Positions 13,381 to 27,534 of a DNA stretch of 64,000 bases are shown here, in pieces. Numbering within the stretch: the stretch's first letter is position 1; the number at the start of each line of letters is the position of its first letter. The position numbers and the translations under genes are program-made. The notes beneath the pieces were generated by a model. The model had not been told where the DNA came from, searched no databases, and saw only the letters and a program-made list of their open reading frames with translations. Origin of the DNA: Chrysomallon squamiferum (taxonomy: Eukaryota > Mollusca > Gastropoda > Neomphalida > Peltospiridae). The DNA lies in assembly GCA_012295275.1 (NCBI GenBank), contig CM022667.1, positions 2,229,001 to 2,293,000 on the forward strand, given 5' to 3'.

Positions 13381-14236
13381 TATTGTAGCATGACCATCAT
13401 TGGCCAGGAGTTTGCACTGATTCAAAAGCTAAGACTAACAAACAGTAGTGTTCAAATGAACAGCTTTTGTTGCATTCAGACAATTGCACATTGTCGTGTC
13501 ATATCTTATATCCTGTTATGTTCACACGTGTTAGATACTTGAGGAGTGATGATAACCTATCAGTGACAACAACATAAAGTAATTATATTGCTTTCAGTTT
13601 CATTTCCTCATGAACTTCTCTGTGCATAAGGTTGTTTCCTTACTTAACAAATCCCAAGATGGTATGGTGAATCAGAAAATTGCTTTTTGGTGTGATTATC
13701 TGATTGCTTATACAGCATTAAATGACAAAATGATGTCCTATATTTAATTTATTATTATTTGTATTATTATTATTATTATTACTATCTCTCTTTTTTCTTT
13801 TATAAAACTTTTTGTTAGTAGCCTTTCTGATTACATTAGTATGTTTTCTTCTCTTTTTTTTTTAAGAAAAAATTATTTTTGATTTCATATCATCAGTTAC
13901 TGGAAACATTTCTCATTAAATCTGCAATAATGATTCTGGTTTTTACACTGGTATCAGTATTTAAACTGTTATTGGCTTGAGATGATCTGCTTCTGTCAGA
14001 CTATTCATTCCACACACTCAGCAGGGATTTTCTTTAAGGACTTGTACTTTGTTAGTGCTTGTTTCATCTCCAATAGCTTTTTTTTTCTGTCATATCTTTG
14101 TTGAGCAGTATTCTGGTTTATCATTCAGCACTTCATCTGAAGAAATAAAATCAGAAATTTTATATTTATTGAATTTTGCATTGAGAAGAGATAATAATAA
14201 CAATAATGGTTCAAGTAAAATCAGTACAAAAATTCA

Positions 14237-14238
<2 letters not shown>
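13381..14238. other. Upstream flank of the GPCR gene
   Basis: No exon recognised. The first few hundred bases are less AT-rich than the surroundings and may contain the receptor's 5' UTR or promoter, but I see no convincing core promoter element. TTA repeats lie at 13750-13782. Confidence 0.4.
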
Positions 14239-14291
<53 letters not shown>

Positions 14292-14297
14292 TGTGTG
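14239..14297. repeat. (GT)n microsatellite
   Basis: About 29 GT units with one 'ta' interruption near the end. Confidence 0.97.
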
Positions 14298-15745
14298 ATG
14301 AAAAGACAATAAACAAGATCATGAAAAATGCTAATTTTGTTATAAGAAATATAATTTAAATACAAAGAGAGAAAAATCTAAATCATAACCCACTAAAACA
14401 TTCAGTAATTCAGTCTAACTATTATTTCTCATTTTAATAATAATAAATGAATCCTTAAAACAGTATTTGTACTACTTCAGAAAGTGTATATTAGCAAATG
14501 TTGGTTTCTTTTATATTATTATTTATTTATTTATTTATTTATTATTATTTTTATTTTTATTTGTTATTGTTGATTGTGATATGTTTTTTTTTGTTTGTTT
14601 GCTTTTTTAATATACAAAACAACAAAAGATCTTAGTCTTTCTAATACGAGAGAAACTTTGAACTTACCTGTAAAGCTTGCTAACAGTGAGTTAAAACACA
14701 ACAGTATGAATTACAGTACATCTGTTACAATATGACAACAGTGAATTAGCTCTAATATGTTTATATGACAACAGTGAATAAACACTAATATATTAACTTT
14801 ATTAACAATGAACTGATTGTTTTCATGTCTCATCATATCCTTTGCTTGTTAGGTTTTTGTTGTTTTGGGGCTTTGTCCCCAACACATTAAGCAAAGAGAT
14901 AATTAGCCATTTTCTTTTCCTTTAACAACTCTGGCCAGGCATAAACATATTCATATAGACAGACTTAATTTTATTTCTAACAGCAGTCAGTGCACTTTAC
15001 TGTGGGCATAGTTTTGTTAAATTTAATGTACACCCATGTAGAAGAGGTTTTCATTGATTTGTAACATGCAAGTTAACTGTTACAAACTACTGAAGCAAAA
15101 TCTCACCACACTTTTCATTCTGATAACATGTCTTGGCCTCATTGGTTGCATTTACTAATTACTAATTTAGTAACTAAGCATAACAGAACAGCATTTCAAG
15201 TGCCAAACGAAGACATACACTAGAAAAATAATCAAACGTTACCACAGTGGTGTGATTTAACAACATGGACATTGCTGATAGGCAGTCTCTTTGAACATAT
15301 AATAGCTAAGAAGTGTTATGATGTTTCATTAGGGCTTTGATAGGTTTAGTTTATTTATTAATTTTATCAAAATCTCTTATATTGTTTTAATTTAGATATA
15401 GGTTAAACAGCAGTAAACTAAAATCATGCTGTGTATTACATACATTGTGGCATTTTCACTAACTCTGTATCTATGGTTGTGCTCCATTCTTAATAGAATT
15501 GAGCCAATCCCTGTAATTTTACTTGTACTAAATTACCAGGCCTGAAGACAGAAGAGGTAAATTTGGAGTTGTTATATTTGATGTATTAGCAAAATCATGT
15601 GGCGGTCTTCTGGTACGACATAATTATTTTCAAGACATCTCCATCAAATGCTGTAATTTGATAGAGTTGCATTCAGTACCTACTTGATGTTACTAACTAT
15701 GGAACAGTTTTGACAGCGAAAATAATGTTAGAACTCTTACAACAT

Positions 15746-15786
<41 letters not shown>
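15746..15786. repeat. (CA)n microsatellite
   Basis: About 20 CA units, then an impure CA/TA tail. Confidence 0.97.
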
Positions 15787-15791
<5 letters not shown>

Positions 15792-16773
15792 AAACACAGA
15801 CATGCATATAGTTACATATATAATTTCCATTACTGTTTGCTATTTCTGATCGCAATTCTATCATTTATATACATACATATTAAATGAATTATAAAGTTAA
15901 ATATTTTTAAACACTTCAAATAGCATCCAAAATTATTACTAGAATGATGCATGAATACACATCTTTCCATAACATTCTGACCATAAATATTATATTTTCC
16001 TTTTCAGAAATAGCAATACAATTGATTAGATTTAAACATTAAGATTATGCAAATCAGTTGATTTTAACTTCAAGCATGAATATGTTACATCACGAAATGA
16101 TTTGGTATTTACATTTAACATCATTATTATCTAAACCATCTCACATGGTTTAGGCACAAAAGTCCTATAGTTAATAATCATTGAACTGAACTCAACACTG
16201 AATGTCATCAGGTAATAGTATTTGTAAAACTTTGGATAGGTTTGTTAATTCTTTATGCAGCAGTTACTTGTTATATCTGAACTGTAAATACGGATCTAAA
16301 ATTTGGCTAAGCAGTGTATTGGGACAAAAAAAATAATAATTGTAAAAGATAGTTTATGCAGGTGGCATCTGGTAGGTGAAAATAATAATAATAATAATAA
16401 AGAAACTGCATCACCATACTGGTTCAGAAAATTAATAAGAAACATAATGAGTCATCCTTGGTGGATGAAAAAAAAAAAAAAAATTTTTTTTTATATTAGA
16501 TTAAGGTTTGAATAAACTGATGATAGTTTTGTTGGCTGTTTTATGAACATATAAAAATACCATGCACAGACCAATAGATGCTCACATGCAACTCACATAC
16601 AGATAAAAACGTTATTTAATAGAAATTTATAAAATAGCATATGAAGTAATTATCTTAATGAACAAAATGTGTGCATCCATATATCTGTATGCACGCATGC
16701 TGTCAAAACAATTTCGAAATATCCAAAATTAAAACCTAAAATATTTCTTCACATCAACCTTTATTACTGAACA

Positions 16774-16787
16774 TTTTTTTTTTTTTT

Positions 16788-16824
<37 letters not shown>
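16774..16824. repeat. Poly-T/poly-A foldback
   Basis: A run of 15 T, then 'att', then 33 A. The arms could pair into a hairpin with almost no loop. Possibly the fused ends of two poly-A tails, or simple slippage. Confidence 0.9.
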
Positions 16825-16829
<5 letters not shown>

Positions 16830-17130
16830 GTGATTTAAATTAGCAAACAGAAAAATATTTGATTAATTATTAACTCCTGAACTAGTAAAGTGCATTGATT
16901 TTGAAGTCTGTGACATTTGTTATCTGACAGTGACAAATACAGATAATTAATTAGCTTTATATTTAATTCATTTCTCTTAATAACTGCAAAGTTCATTGCC
17001 TGGACAGAAAACAAACCCATAGCTAAGAGGTTACATCCTTTGAGTTAATGTTTTCCATTTAGAATTACACCATATTAAAAAATACTAAATTAAAAAAGAA
17101 ATTTCTTGTATTTCTTTAAATTTAATTGTT

Positions 17131-17131
17131 T

Positions 17132-17174
<43 letters not shown>

Positions 17175-17178
17175 TTTT
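17131..17178. repeat. (TTTA)n microsatellite
   Basis: About 12 TTTA units, nearly perfect. Confidence 0.95.
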
Positions 17179-18622
17179 AATTTAGTTCTGATTTATTGCA
17201 GCTTTTTTTGATGTTGATAGTATTTTGTTCTTTGTTCTTGTTAGAGTTGAATGCTTCTTTCCAGATCTGCATGAGAATTGTATCAAAGATTACATATATG
17301 CATCACTGAAATAAAGGATCATACTGTTGTGTTGTAATGTTTCTATACAGTTAATTTCAGTTAATGGCCAAGAAGTATCCACACTGTCCACTATTCATTG
17401 GTCATCAGTGACCACTGAATAAAGTAATTTGTATCATCATTAGTCTTAATTAAGATGACTATGAGAGGGAAAATAGACAATAGTAATTAGTAAATTTTAT
17501 AACAAAACAAAACAAAAATTATAAAATTAAAAGGAAGAAGAAGAAAGAAAGAGACTGTGGGATTCAGAAAATTTAATAACCATCCAGAGATCTTTTAAGT
17601 TTCCATGCTAAGCATTATGTGCTATATAAATGTACAGACATCTCTTACAGTGCTAGTGTCCCTTTCATGGTCTGTGGGATTACAGTGTTATTAATGAGTG
17701 CCAGCGATAGTGTTTTATAGATTCTCGTGGCTAGTTGTGTTGTTGCATTTATGTTTCGCAGTATTCCATTACCCAGAGGTGGTGTGGATGGTAAAAGATA
17801 GGCATTGTTTTTCATCCCTTGACATGAGAAAGAAGATCCATGTCACGATTGTAAATTATTATTGTTATTTTTAAATATTCACAAAATACAGCATTAACTT
17901 AGTTTGTGAATAAATGACTGTGATGTGTTTTAATTAAAAGATTAAATCATACGTGTTCGTGTTTCATAAATAAAAGTTTATTGGTCCCAGATGATTGCCA
18001 ACGGTGACTTGGTGTCTGTATTTCACCCTGTTAACAATAATTATTCCAAATTACCGAAAGTATTTGTTTTACTGTTTTCGTATTCCTATCAAGATTTATG
18101 ACGCCGTTAGGGAAAAAGTATTATTAACAATTTGTACATGAGAACTTTTACATAAATAATGGAATACTGCTGATAATGTTTTGCATATGTCTGTATATTT
18201 ATTGTTTGTGACTCTATGTATTATGTATCTACGTATATGTCTGTCTGTCTCAAATTATTGTATCTCGGACATACAAAATCTAATTAACACTATGATGCAG
18301 GTAAAACAAAATTCCATCTTACAAATCAGATAAAAGAAGTCATTATACTGTTTCACATAATTTTACCCCACGAAAAATATAATCATGATAATTAGAAATA
18401 TTAAATATTAGCGGACATGTCAGTGGCATTACGGTGCATAAATAACAGTGTCTGATGTTTTAAGTAGTGTGTGATGGTGTTTTAATTTGAAAAATAATTA
18501 TAAATTATCAGAGTAATTGTGACATACTCTCCAAAACTGTAGAGTTGATGGGCAAAGAAAACAAGATGGCAGATGAAAAGAAGAAGTAGATGGGTTATTT
18601 ATACATAAAATGCACGTGCACA

Positions 18623-18624
<2 letters not shown>

Positions 18625-18666
<42 letters not shown>
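18625..18666. repeat. (CA)n microsatellite
   Basis: About 21 CA units. Confidence 0.97.
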
Positions 18667-18667
<1 letters not shown>

Positions 18668-20456
18668 TTATATGTACATTATTCATTCATTATGATGACA
18701 TTGTGTCATAAAATGTAAATTAATACTGATTAAATAGCAGGCAGCTCTGTGTCAATACATCAGTTTTACCAAATATTCTAACTTGTTACAAACACAAATT
18801 TTGTAAAGACTGAGTCTGTAAATGTAAATTAATTATGAGAAGACTGAGTTGGTATGTGGACTGGAAAAAAACAACCTATTAAATTATTTATTTAACAAGA
18901 GTTAATCTGAAAAGAAAAACATTTTCTTCAATTTCTTTATATATATTTTTTCATTTTTATATTTAATAACTATTTCTGTTGTGTTTTTTATTAATCGTTT
19001 TTTTTTTTTAAAGAAAAACATTTTCTACTATACATATATATATGTGTGTGTATGTGTGTCTGTCTGTCTGTCTGTCTGAGTCTGGTGTTGTTTTGTTTTT
19101 TGTTTATTTGTTTTTATCCTTCTTGGTTTTTATCCTTCTTGTTTTTCTATGCATCAGTTTTTTCAACACTACTCTCCAAGAACAACTTGCTTGTATCAGA
19201 TCTGTTTGGATCCATAGCAGATCTAAGATAGTGGAGAGTAAAAATCCCAAACAGTTTCTGCTCAAGGAATTGACATGTTCATGTCTAACTTCAGTGCTCA
19301 CTAAACTGAGTTCAATTAGATAAATGGCTCTGGTTGGCACGGTGCACAAATAAAATGCTATTAGCATGAGTTTTATGTCCACATAAACACAATAGTTGAT
19401 TGGTTTTTGTGTCAAAGAAACACTATTTAAAACATTTCACCTGCTTAAGTCTGCCAGATCTAAATAAATGCAATTACTGTAGTAAAACCTAGTTAACGGA
19501 AAAACATCATGAAAATTGGTTTCCTTTTTTTTTCTTTTTTTTTTTTGCTGTTGTTGTTGTTGTTGTTGTTGTTGTTTCTTGTTTTTCCTTCTTTCAGAAT
19601 TGTGGACTGATCTGAGCAGTTGACAGCTGTGGTGATTGTGTGCTAGTTAACAGTAAAACCACAGATGTTAATCCTGTATGAATTCTGCTTTAGTATGTTT
19701 GTTTGAATGCAGGTATCCGTGTCTGTGTTATACATATTATATACATACTTGTGTGTACAAAACACATTGATGTAGATTGTCACTAATGACAATTATATGA
19801 ATAGAACAAAATAGATGTACATATATGCATACACACATGTATATACACATAAACACACATATATTCACCGACACATACACCCAAATACATATTCACATAC
19901 ACACATACTCATCCATAAGTACACAAAAAATTCATATAGTATCCATACATGAACATGTGCGTGCACATTGCTCTTTACATATATGGTTGCAACTTATGGT
20001 TTAGAAGATCTGGCAGTTACCTTAAGAAATTTACAAATTGCCATTATCGTACAGAGATAAAAGAGCCATATGCAAAAATATGTCAATGAAAGTAATCATT
20101 AGATAGTAACAGCTAGCCCATGTGTGACCTCCAATTAATCTCTCAATCAGATTCTCCAAATCAAAAACAAAAAAAAATTAAATTAAAAAATGTAATTGGA
20201 TTTTATTCTTTTTTTTCTCTCTCTTTTTCAAATTGCATTTTGTTTTTTTATTCATCATTTTAAGCCATCAAATTTCATTGGTTTAGGTTCATGTTTTTTT
20301 TTTTTTTTTTTTTTCATGGTTGTATGTCTGTTCTATTGATTTTATTTGATATTTTAATTATTTTTATGTTATTTTCATTAAAACCTGTAATATAGTTAGT
20401 TGATTACTAAAGCTGGGTTAAAAACAGACCTCTTTAAATTTAAAACATCAAGTTTG

Positions 20457-20457
<1 letters not shown>

Positions 20458-20524
<67 letters not shown>
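20458..20524. repeat. (TTA)n microsatellite
   Basis: About 22 TTA units, decaying into TCA at the 3' end. Confidence 0.97.
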
Positions 20525-21654
20525 CATCATTATCATCATTACAGTATGTACAGTGAAAGAGAAAGATTTCATCATATGATTAATAATATTGTATTACATC
20601 CATTAATTACTCATATTTATGTCCATTAGCAATATTTCCTGTTCTAAACATATCACATTCTTTTTAACTTCCTGTTGCTATAATTATTTTTTAGCTTATT
20701 TGAATTAAAGCCTTGTCATTAAGTCAGTTTGAAGAGAGACTGCTTTTAATAAATTACTTGTTGGAATGCTTTTTTTAAACTGTCATATATTGGATTGGAA
20801 CAAAAGTTCACAGGATTTGTAAGTTGCATTCAAAGACAATTTTTAGATATTTGTAACAAGGTTTATTCAGCTTTCAAAATAGGGTGTGTGTATATGTATT
20901 TGTGTGTTACTGTGTATGTATGTAGATATGTATATCCGTCATATATGAAACAAAAAAAACATTCTCAAAATGCCACCTATTAAAAAATGCTGCATATTTG
21001 TTGTTCCAACCCAACTTATTTTCCTGATCATTGCTTCTGTCTTTGTCCAGGCTTCTAATTCTGATTAGAAGAGTATTTTATTTTTTTTTTTTTTTTATTA
21101 TTGGAACATTACAGCAACTATTGGAATGGGGGAAAAAAAACCTGTCTGTCTGACCTGAGGTTCATTGTTAATGATTTTCTGTGCTAAACTGATAAGAGTG
21201 AAAACACATCTTTTGAAGATTATACATCCTAACCTCAGCTAAATAATAAAATCAATATATAATTGTCAAATTGGCAAAATCTGATTTCCAGTTTCTGATT
21301 CTGTATATCACAGAATTACCACATTTTTTTTTTTTTTTTTTTTTTTTATCATACTTCTGTTTAATACAGAATAAATCTTCTGCTAATAATTTTTCTTGGC
21401 AATTAATGTCTCTACTGCAGTCTCCAGTGCAATAAATATATTTTATACATGTAAACTGTCTGATGTCTTCAAGGAGTAGAAAACAAATTTAAAAGTCTAA
21501 AACAAATAATAATGTTATTTATTTAAAGATTACCTTGTTAATTTTTATGAAATGTAGCTTTCTGAAACAACAGTATATAAATAATCTCTCTTAAAAAAAA
21601 AAGAAAAAAAGTAAAAGATCCTAATGCACTCTTTTACATTTGTAACAGAAAAGA

Positions 21655-21692
<38 letters not shown>

Positions 21693-24600
21693 CTACTTCC
21701 TCATTTCAAGCATTATGTAAGACTTACTTTTAAATCCAGAGTTAGCTGATTTATGTAAGATTTCTTTTAATCCCAGATTTGGTCAAAGACTTCAGACTGG
21801 AGAGTTATTATTTATTTTTCTAGCAGTTTGTTATTATTATATTATTTACTGAATGTATGTCTCATCAAATACTATATTCTAGGGTCTGGTATAACAAAGT
21901 TCATTTCAGTTCATTTCAATTCAGTTCAGTATAAGACTACAGTGTACTATAGGAACTTTGATAACAAAAAAGGATGTTGCTTCTGAAAAAGAAAGAAACA
22001 AGAGAAAAAAGAACATGCTAATAAATGTTAAAATATTTCATGTACTTCTTCTCTCGTTTTTTATTTTTTTTTTTTTTTCTATTTCTTTTCCTTTTTTTTT
22101 TTAATTACTTTTTATTTTTGTTTTGTTTTTTGCACTCAGTTGTCTATGTATAGGAAAACAATATATTCTACTACATAACAGGAACCTATGCACATTTTTA
22201 CCTTTATTATAAAAACAATTACGTTAAAAAAAAAAAAAAACATTTGCCATTTTATCAAATAATAAGGATTAGAAATAATATTTGAATATTTATTTTTCTG
22301 AATATCTGTTATTTCATATATTGTGGATATTGGTCTTGTTTTAAGTATATTCAAACAGAACTCTTTATTTAGATTGTTTATTTGGTGAAAGGAACAGCAG
22401 TTTTTTTTTCTATTTTCATATATTCCCTGGGAAGAATTATTTGTTCTCTATGATAATAGTATCAATGCACTGAAGCCAAAGAGAAAATTTTTGTTCATTA
22501 TAATTATTATTATTATAATGATAATAAAAAAAAAGGATTCAGTGATAGATAACTTTAGAATAGTTTCTTACATGAAAATGTTTTCTTATGTGGTCTATTT
22601 TGGTTTTTTCTATTACTAAAATAAAGCCAAATTCTTCTATTTTATGTAAACATTTCAAAAGAAAGAAAGAAAAAAAGTAAAATAAGTATATTTAGTGAAA
22701 TTAATTTTTTTTAAATTATTTTAGCATGGACATATTTCTGCAAAAAAAAAAAAAAAAAAAAAAAAATGTGAAAACAAAAAGAATGAATAAATTCAAGTGA
22801 AACATATCTTTAAAATACAGTCTTCTAAATGTTCAAGTTATCTTCAAAAATGGATTTCAAGATTTTGTAAAAAGTGAAAAAGAATCATTCTGAAGCCAAA
22901 GACATACTAAAAAGACCTCTAGGCAGATTTGTATCAAAAGAAACAAATTAGCACTTCCAGCAATTGGTTGTTACTTGTTTTTGATCAAATACAGATTTAT
23001 TGAAATAAACCTTCTTTTCAATCTTTCTTTCTTGACATTCCTGTGCTTGAAAGGTTTTCATAGAGCTTTTCAAAGTATGAAAGGATTGTTCCTCAGTGTT
23101 TGGTTCAGATGTGACGTGTGAAATAGAAAGAAACAAACAGGGAAAAACTTTAAAATATATTCAACTGATAAAAGCAATGGTCATCAAAAAAAAAAAAACA
23201 GATCAGGAAAAAGTTATATCCTTTTAGTTTCAGATAAACAAAACCAAATAAATATGGTCATAACTGTAGTTAATATTTAATGCAGAAATCAGGCATTTTT
23301 GTAAAGTAAAGTTGGTTTTAAAAGTATACTGTTCATTTTTTTTATTATTATTTTTTACTCTTTTTTTTTATTATTATTATATTTTTTTCTTGTCTCAACA
23401 TCAGGCATTCTTTCAACAAATGATATCAGACACCTGGCAGCATAAACATTTTTACAAATTACGTTGATGCAATTATAGATCTGCTAATAAGGTTAGATAG
23501 AGCTTCCTGTCACCTCACCAACGAAGTACAAAACATCAGATTTACATTTCTTTTTGAAAACCTAATAAACTAATTTAATGCTGGTATGTTTAGTGCTACT
23601 GAAACTTGAAAGCTTTTCATGGAAAGTTTTGGAAATGTTCATCAGACAGAAACTTGGTGTGTTGTCAACTAGTAGTCATCGTATGGTTTCTAGACCGGAA
23701 ACAAGAGAGTTTGCACTTCACAAAATATTAGAATAGTTTAAATGACACTGATTAACATACCAAAATAAATCACTTGTATGTGTATTGTAAAAGATATTAA
23801 ATATAATATAATTACTCCAAGACCTATATATAAACACCTACTTAATTATACACACCTATTCATACACACTGTCAGACACACACACACATAACATAGACAG
23901 ACATACATATATCCGTTAAATCCACACTCAGATGTATACATTATTACATGAACATTCAGACACACAGCTAACGACAGATATGATTAAAACAAAGAACCAC
24001 TTACTGTTGGAGAGGTCTAATGACCGAACTTTTTATTAGATAATAATGAAATCAATGAAATCGTAGAGACAACAATACTTGCTGATATTAGGTTAACATC
24101 AAATGGAAACAATCACATTTGTTTTGCCTCACCTGACAGTATTTAATTTAGTTCTGTGTTAGTTTCCATGCACCTTCTAATCACATAGTTTACAGTTTTG
24201 TTAACTGTGCATATTAAACTGCATGGCCTTAGCATTAGCAGTTTCAGGGATCTTATTATTATTACCATCTTCTAAACAAAGTGTATTAACGATGTGAAAA
24301 GCCATTATACCCTTTGTAACTAAGATAATTACTTCACGAGAAGGAAAAAAAAAATCCTTTTAAAATGTCCTCTTCTTTTTCTATGGTAATGTTACTATTA
24401 GCATGTTCAAACTAAATTGGTTTTAAAGGAAAAACGGGGGGGGGGGCGAAAAGATACTTTATAAAGAAATAGCGATGTGGAAATTTCTACAGCATTTCTG
24501 TTTGCCATGGATGGTAATGGACACTGATGGTCAAACAACCACAGTTTGCATAGTAGAATAACATGCTTCACAAACAGTACATTTACTTTATGAAATCAGA

Positions 24601-25215
24601 AAGTTAATTTGATATTTCCAGTTTATTTCTTGTGTATCACAGAAGAATAAAATGGCCTTTCATGCTATTAATCTGTTTGATAGTGATAATGAAAATATGA
24701 GATTAAAAATTTCAGTAAAAGTAATCATATAATCATTCCATACACTTCTAAGAATAATGTAAATTTACTTGTTTGATGTTACTGTTGTGTTAGAACAAAA
24801 ATAATGTGAAACTGGAAAATTATTATTATGACATGAACAAAAGAGAAATGCTATGTTTTTCCATATTTATCTTTACAATGAAGTTAAAAATATATTTCAG
24901 TTTTCATAATTGTTATTCATACTCCACTGATTAAAATGTCATATTGTTGGGCTTTCACTTCTGTAATAATTATAAGAAGAAGAACTTAAATAAATTAAAT
25001 AAAAGTGGTGATGGATACTTCCATTCTAAGGTGTGTAAGGTGGCTTGTTTTATGTAAATACCACAATACTTTAAGAAAGAAAATTCATCACAGATTCATA
25101 CTGAAGCTGAGAACTAAGTAATTTAACTAACGAAATTAGAAAAGTCCTTGAAGGTGGTGCCTAGATGATTTAATCTGTGATCCTGTTGAACATCCCAAAA
25201 GCAACAGTATTGATA
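20525..25215. other. AT-rich intergenic region
   Basis: No gene recognised. Long homopolymers: T at 21326-21347, T36 at 21657-21692 and A27 near 22741-22767. A 'ttcattt/cagttca' decamer-like repeat lies at 21899-21935. An 11-base G run at 24436-24446 is unusual in this AT-rich context. The block 23600-24300 is unique sequence without a convincing open frame. Confidence 0.5.
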
Positions 25216-25520
25216 AGTTGACTTAGTAAATGTGATCATGTTTTCCATTAAATGGAATAAACAGTCTGAGTAAATAATGAGAAATGTAATAAACATTTTA
25301 CCATTGAAATTTTGATGAAATAAACACCTCTAAGGCAATAGAATAAATGTGATAAACAATTCCACACATATCCTATGGAATAAACACTGTCTGAATGAAG
25401 AAGGTAAATATGATTACCTTTTCTGTTGAAAGTGCTCTTGGATAAACACATTTTTATACACTACAACTTTTTCCAATTCAAATTGTTATGAAATAAACAG
25501 TTTGAATCTAGAAAGTTTTC
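25216..25520. repeat. Decayed tandem repeat, about 62-bp unit, about 5 copies
   Basis: Each unit carries 'gaa/gataaaca' preceded by an 'aatgtgat.a' segment. Markers occur near 25254, 25318, 25378, 25442 and 25490. Copies are well diverged. Confidence 0.7.
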
Positions 25521-26450
25521 CTCTGAAAAACATAAAGAACAAATACACTTTTAAGACCATCAAGTAATTAACATTTACCAGACCATAGGCATAAAGATAG
25601 TCTTGAATCTGCTATGGGTAAGAAGTGGTTTTTCAGTTGACTATATCATATACTGAATTCATATGCTAACATATCTACCAATGTGCCTTAACCCACTATA
25701 AATGTCCTGAGTTTTTCCCATTACAGAAATTGATAGATGCTATTTAATAACAAAAGAAGCATTTGTTGTCTTTTTGGCATAGAGGAAAAATATGTACTCA
25801 GATTTGCCTTTTTAAATTGATCTGCTTCTGTACGTTCTTTCCTTCATTTCTTTTTTTTTTTCTCTCTAATCTTAATTTTAAATAACAATATCTGCTGTAA
25901 AAAAAAAAAAAAAGTATTGAATAAATAAATAAATTATTAATTAATTAATAATGAAATATATAAGTATAAAATAATGGAAATTGTAAAAAATAATTTAACA
26001 ATCTGGAACTAAAGGAATTAACTTGACATTGACCAAGAATCATATTAACTGTTGTGATAAATGTCATTTTTCGTCACAGACTGTCTAAGTCTGTTGCCAA
26101 TGGCGTTAACTCTTGAGTCGACAGTCTGCAAGCTGTCCATGTATGAAATGATCTAATTTGACAAAAAAACATGAACTATAAATCTTTTTGCCATGAGTCT
26201 CTCGAGTTTATCTTGGTGTCAGCGAGACAGTAATTGTGTAAGTAGCCAAATGGATTTCCTATTTTCAGATAAATTACTTTTCATGTCATTACTCTAAAGA
26301 TGATGAATGCAGTGATAGTCTGCAGTGAAATGAAGATTTTGTATCATATGATTCTTTTAAGAAAAAAAAACTATTTTTTTTTTTTGAATTCTAAAAATCT
26401 GAAAGTCATAATGAATAATTAAAGACAGATTCTGCCAAAGAAAAATACAA

Positions 26451-26456
<6 letters not shown>

Positions 26457-26506
<50 letters not shown>
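26457..26506. repeat. (TG)n microsatellite
   Basis: About 25 TG units. Confidence 0.97.
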
Positions 26507-26508
<2 letters not shown>

Positions 26509-26514
26509 AATAAC

Positions 26515-26960
26515 TTATAATCTTGATAAAAGTAAATTTAATTGGTTAAGGTATTCATATATGTTTAGATGGTTAAATTACTCATCAAGGTTTAAAGTAT
26601 CGATCTTAGATTTAAATTATTAAGATATCCATGTGATTTTTTTTTCTTATGGTATCCATGTTATTTTCAAATGATAAAAGTATTATATTATTTTTGAATG
26701 ATACAGTATCTGTGATATGTTTAAAAGATTAAGATATTATATTTTAAAATAATTATTATATCCATGGTATTTTTAAACAGGTGTGGTGTGTAAGTATTTT
26801 AAGTAGTTATGGTATTCATGGTATGTTTTAAATAGTTATACTATGCATAGTATTTCATAATAATTATGCTATCCCTGATATTTCAAAATAATTAGGTGTT
26901 ATCTATGAATTTTTAAAATTGTTATAATATATCTATTGTATGTTTAACTGGTTCAGGTGG
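26515..26960. repeat. Decayed short tandem repeat, about 40-bp unit
   Basis: A phrase resembling 'gt.tggtat.catg.tat.ttttaaa' recurs roughly every 35-45 bp, about ten times, with heavy divergence. The exact unit would need self-alignment. Confidence 0.55.
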
Positions 26961-27104
26961 TAACAGCTTACATAGTAAATCTGTTTACTGTAAAAAGTTC
27001 ATCCAGCCATGGTCATTTGTAACACCCAACAGCTACATGTGCTTGAAATAGTTTTATAATTATCACTGTAAATTTATATTCAAAGAGAGAAACACTTAAA
27101 AGAA

Positions 27105-27380
27105 AATGTTTAAGCATCTGTCCAATTGAAAGTAAAAGGAATATTGGTTTTTATGGTCTTTTCATTGTTCAGAAAATTATCGTTGTAAATAAAATGTGTT
27201 TTATATTTTGTGTAATTGTTAATAATAGTGATTATTTTTAAGCATCCATTCACTTCAAAAGTGAAAGGAATATTAGTTTTTATGATATCTTATTGTACAG
27301 TAAATTATCATCATAAACAAAATCTGTTTGTATTTGCGTAGTGTAATATTAGTGAGTATAAAAACAGAAAATGTAGTTTT
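27105..27380. repeat. Direct duplication, two copies about 127 bp apart
   Basis: The segment from 'agcatct.tcca' through 'gaaaggaatatt.gtttttatg' to 'aaattatc.t.ataaa.aaaat.tgttt' occurs at about 27113 and again at about 27241. Confidence 0.75.
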
Positions 27381-27534
27381 TTTATTTACAGAGACCTTGA
27401 AAAGTTATATCCTAATTGAATTCTTCATTCTCATTAGCTGAAAAAGACAGCTAAAAAGATTAATCAAATTTGAAGTCTACTGCCATATGTTTAGATCAGA
27501 TAACATGTTTGTTCTTTTAGTTTACTTTCAGACA

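Larger units (their letters stand above)
14298..20457. other. AT-rich intergenic region with simple repeats
   Basis: No gene recognised. A short repeated segment ('atgacaacagtgaat.a') occurs about three times at 14690-14800. A less AT-rich block at 17640-18120 has no open frame of note. CA, TTTA, TGTC (19058-19078) and GTT (19550-19575) simple repeats are scattered through it, and a CA-rich impure stretch lies at 19815-19925. Confidence 0.55.

Noticed and set aside
13381-13425. Upstream extension of the GPCR frame to 13425
   Set aside because: It would start at TTG. The ATG at 13380 has a good initiation context, so the extension is not needed.
19480-19670. Possible remnant of another pogo-like element: 'gtaaaacctagttaacgg' and 'ctagttaacagtaaaacc' near the two ends
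   Set aside because: The short motifs are partly inverted, but there is no clean terminal repeat pair, no convincing target-site duplication and no transposase sequence.
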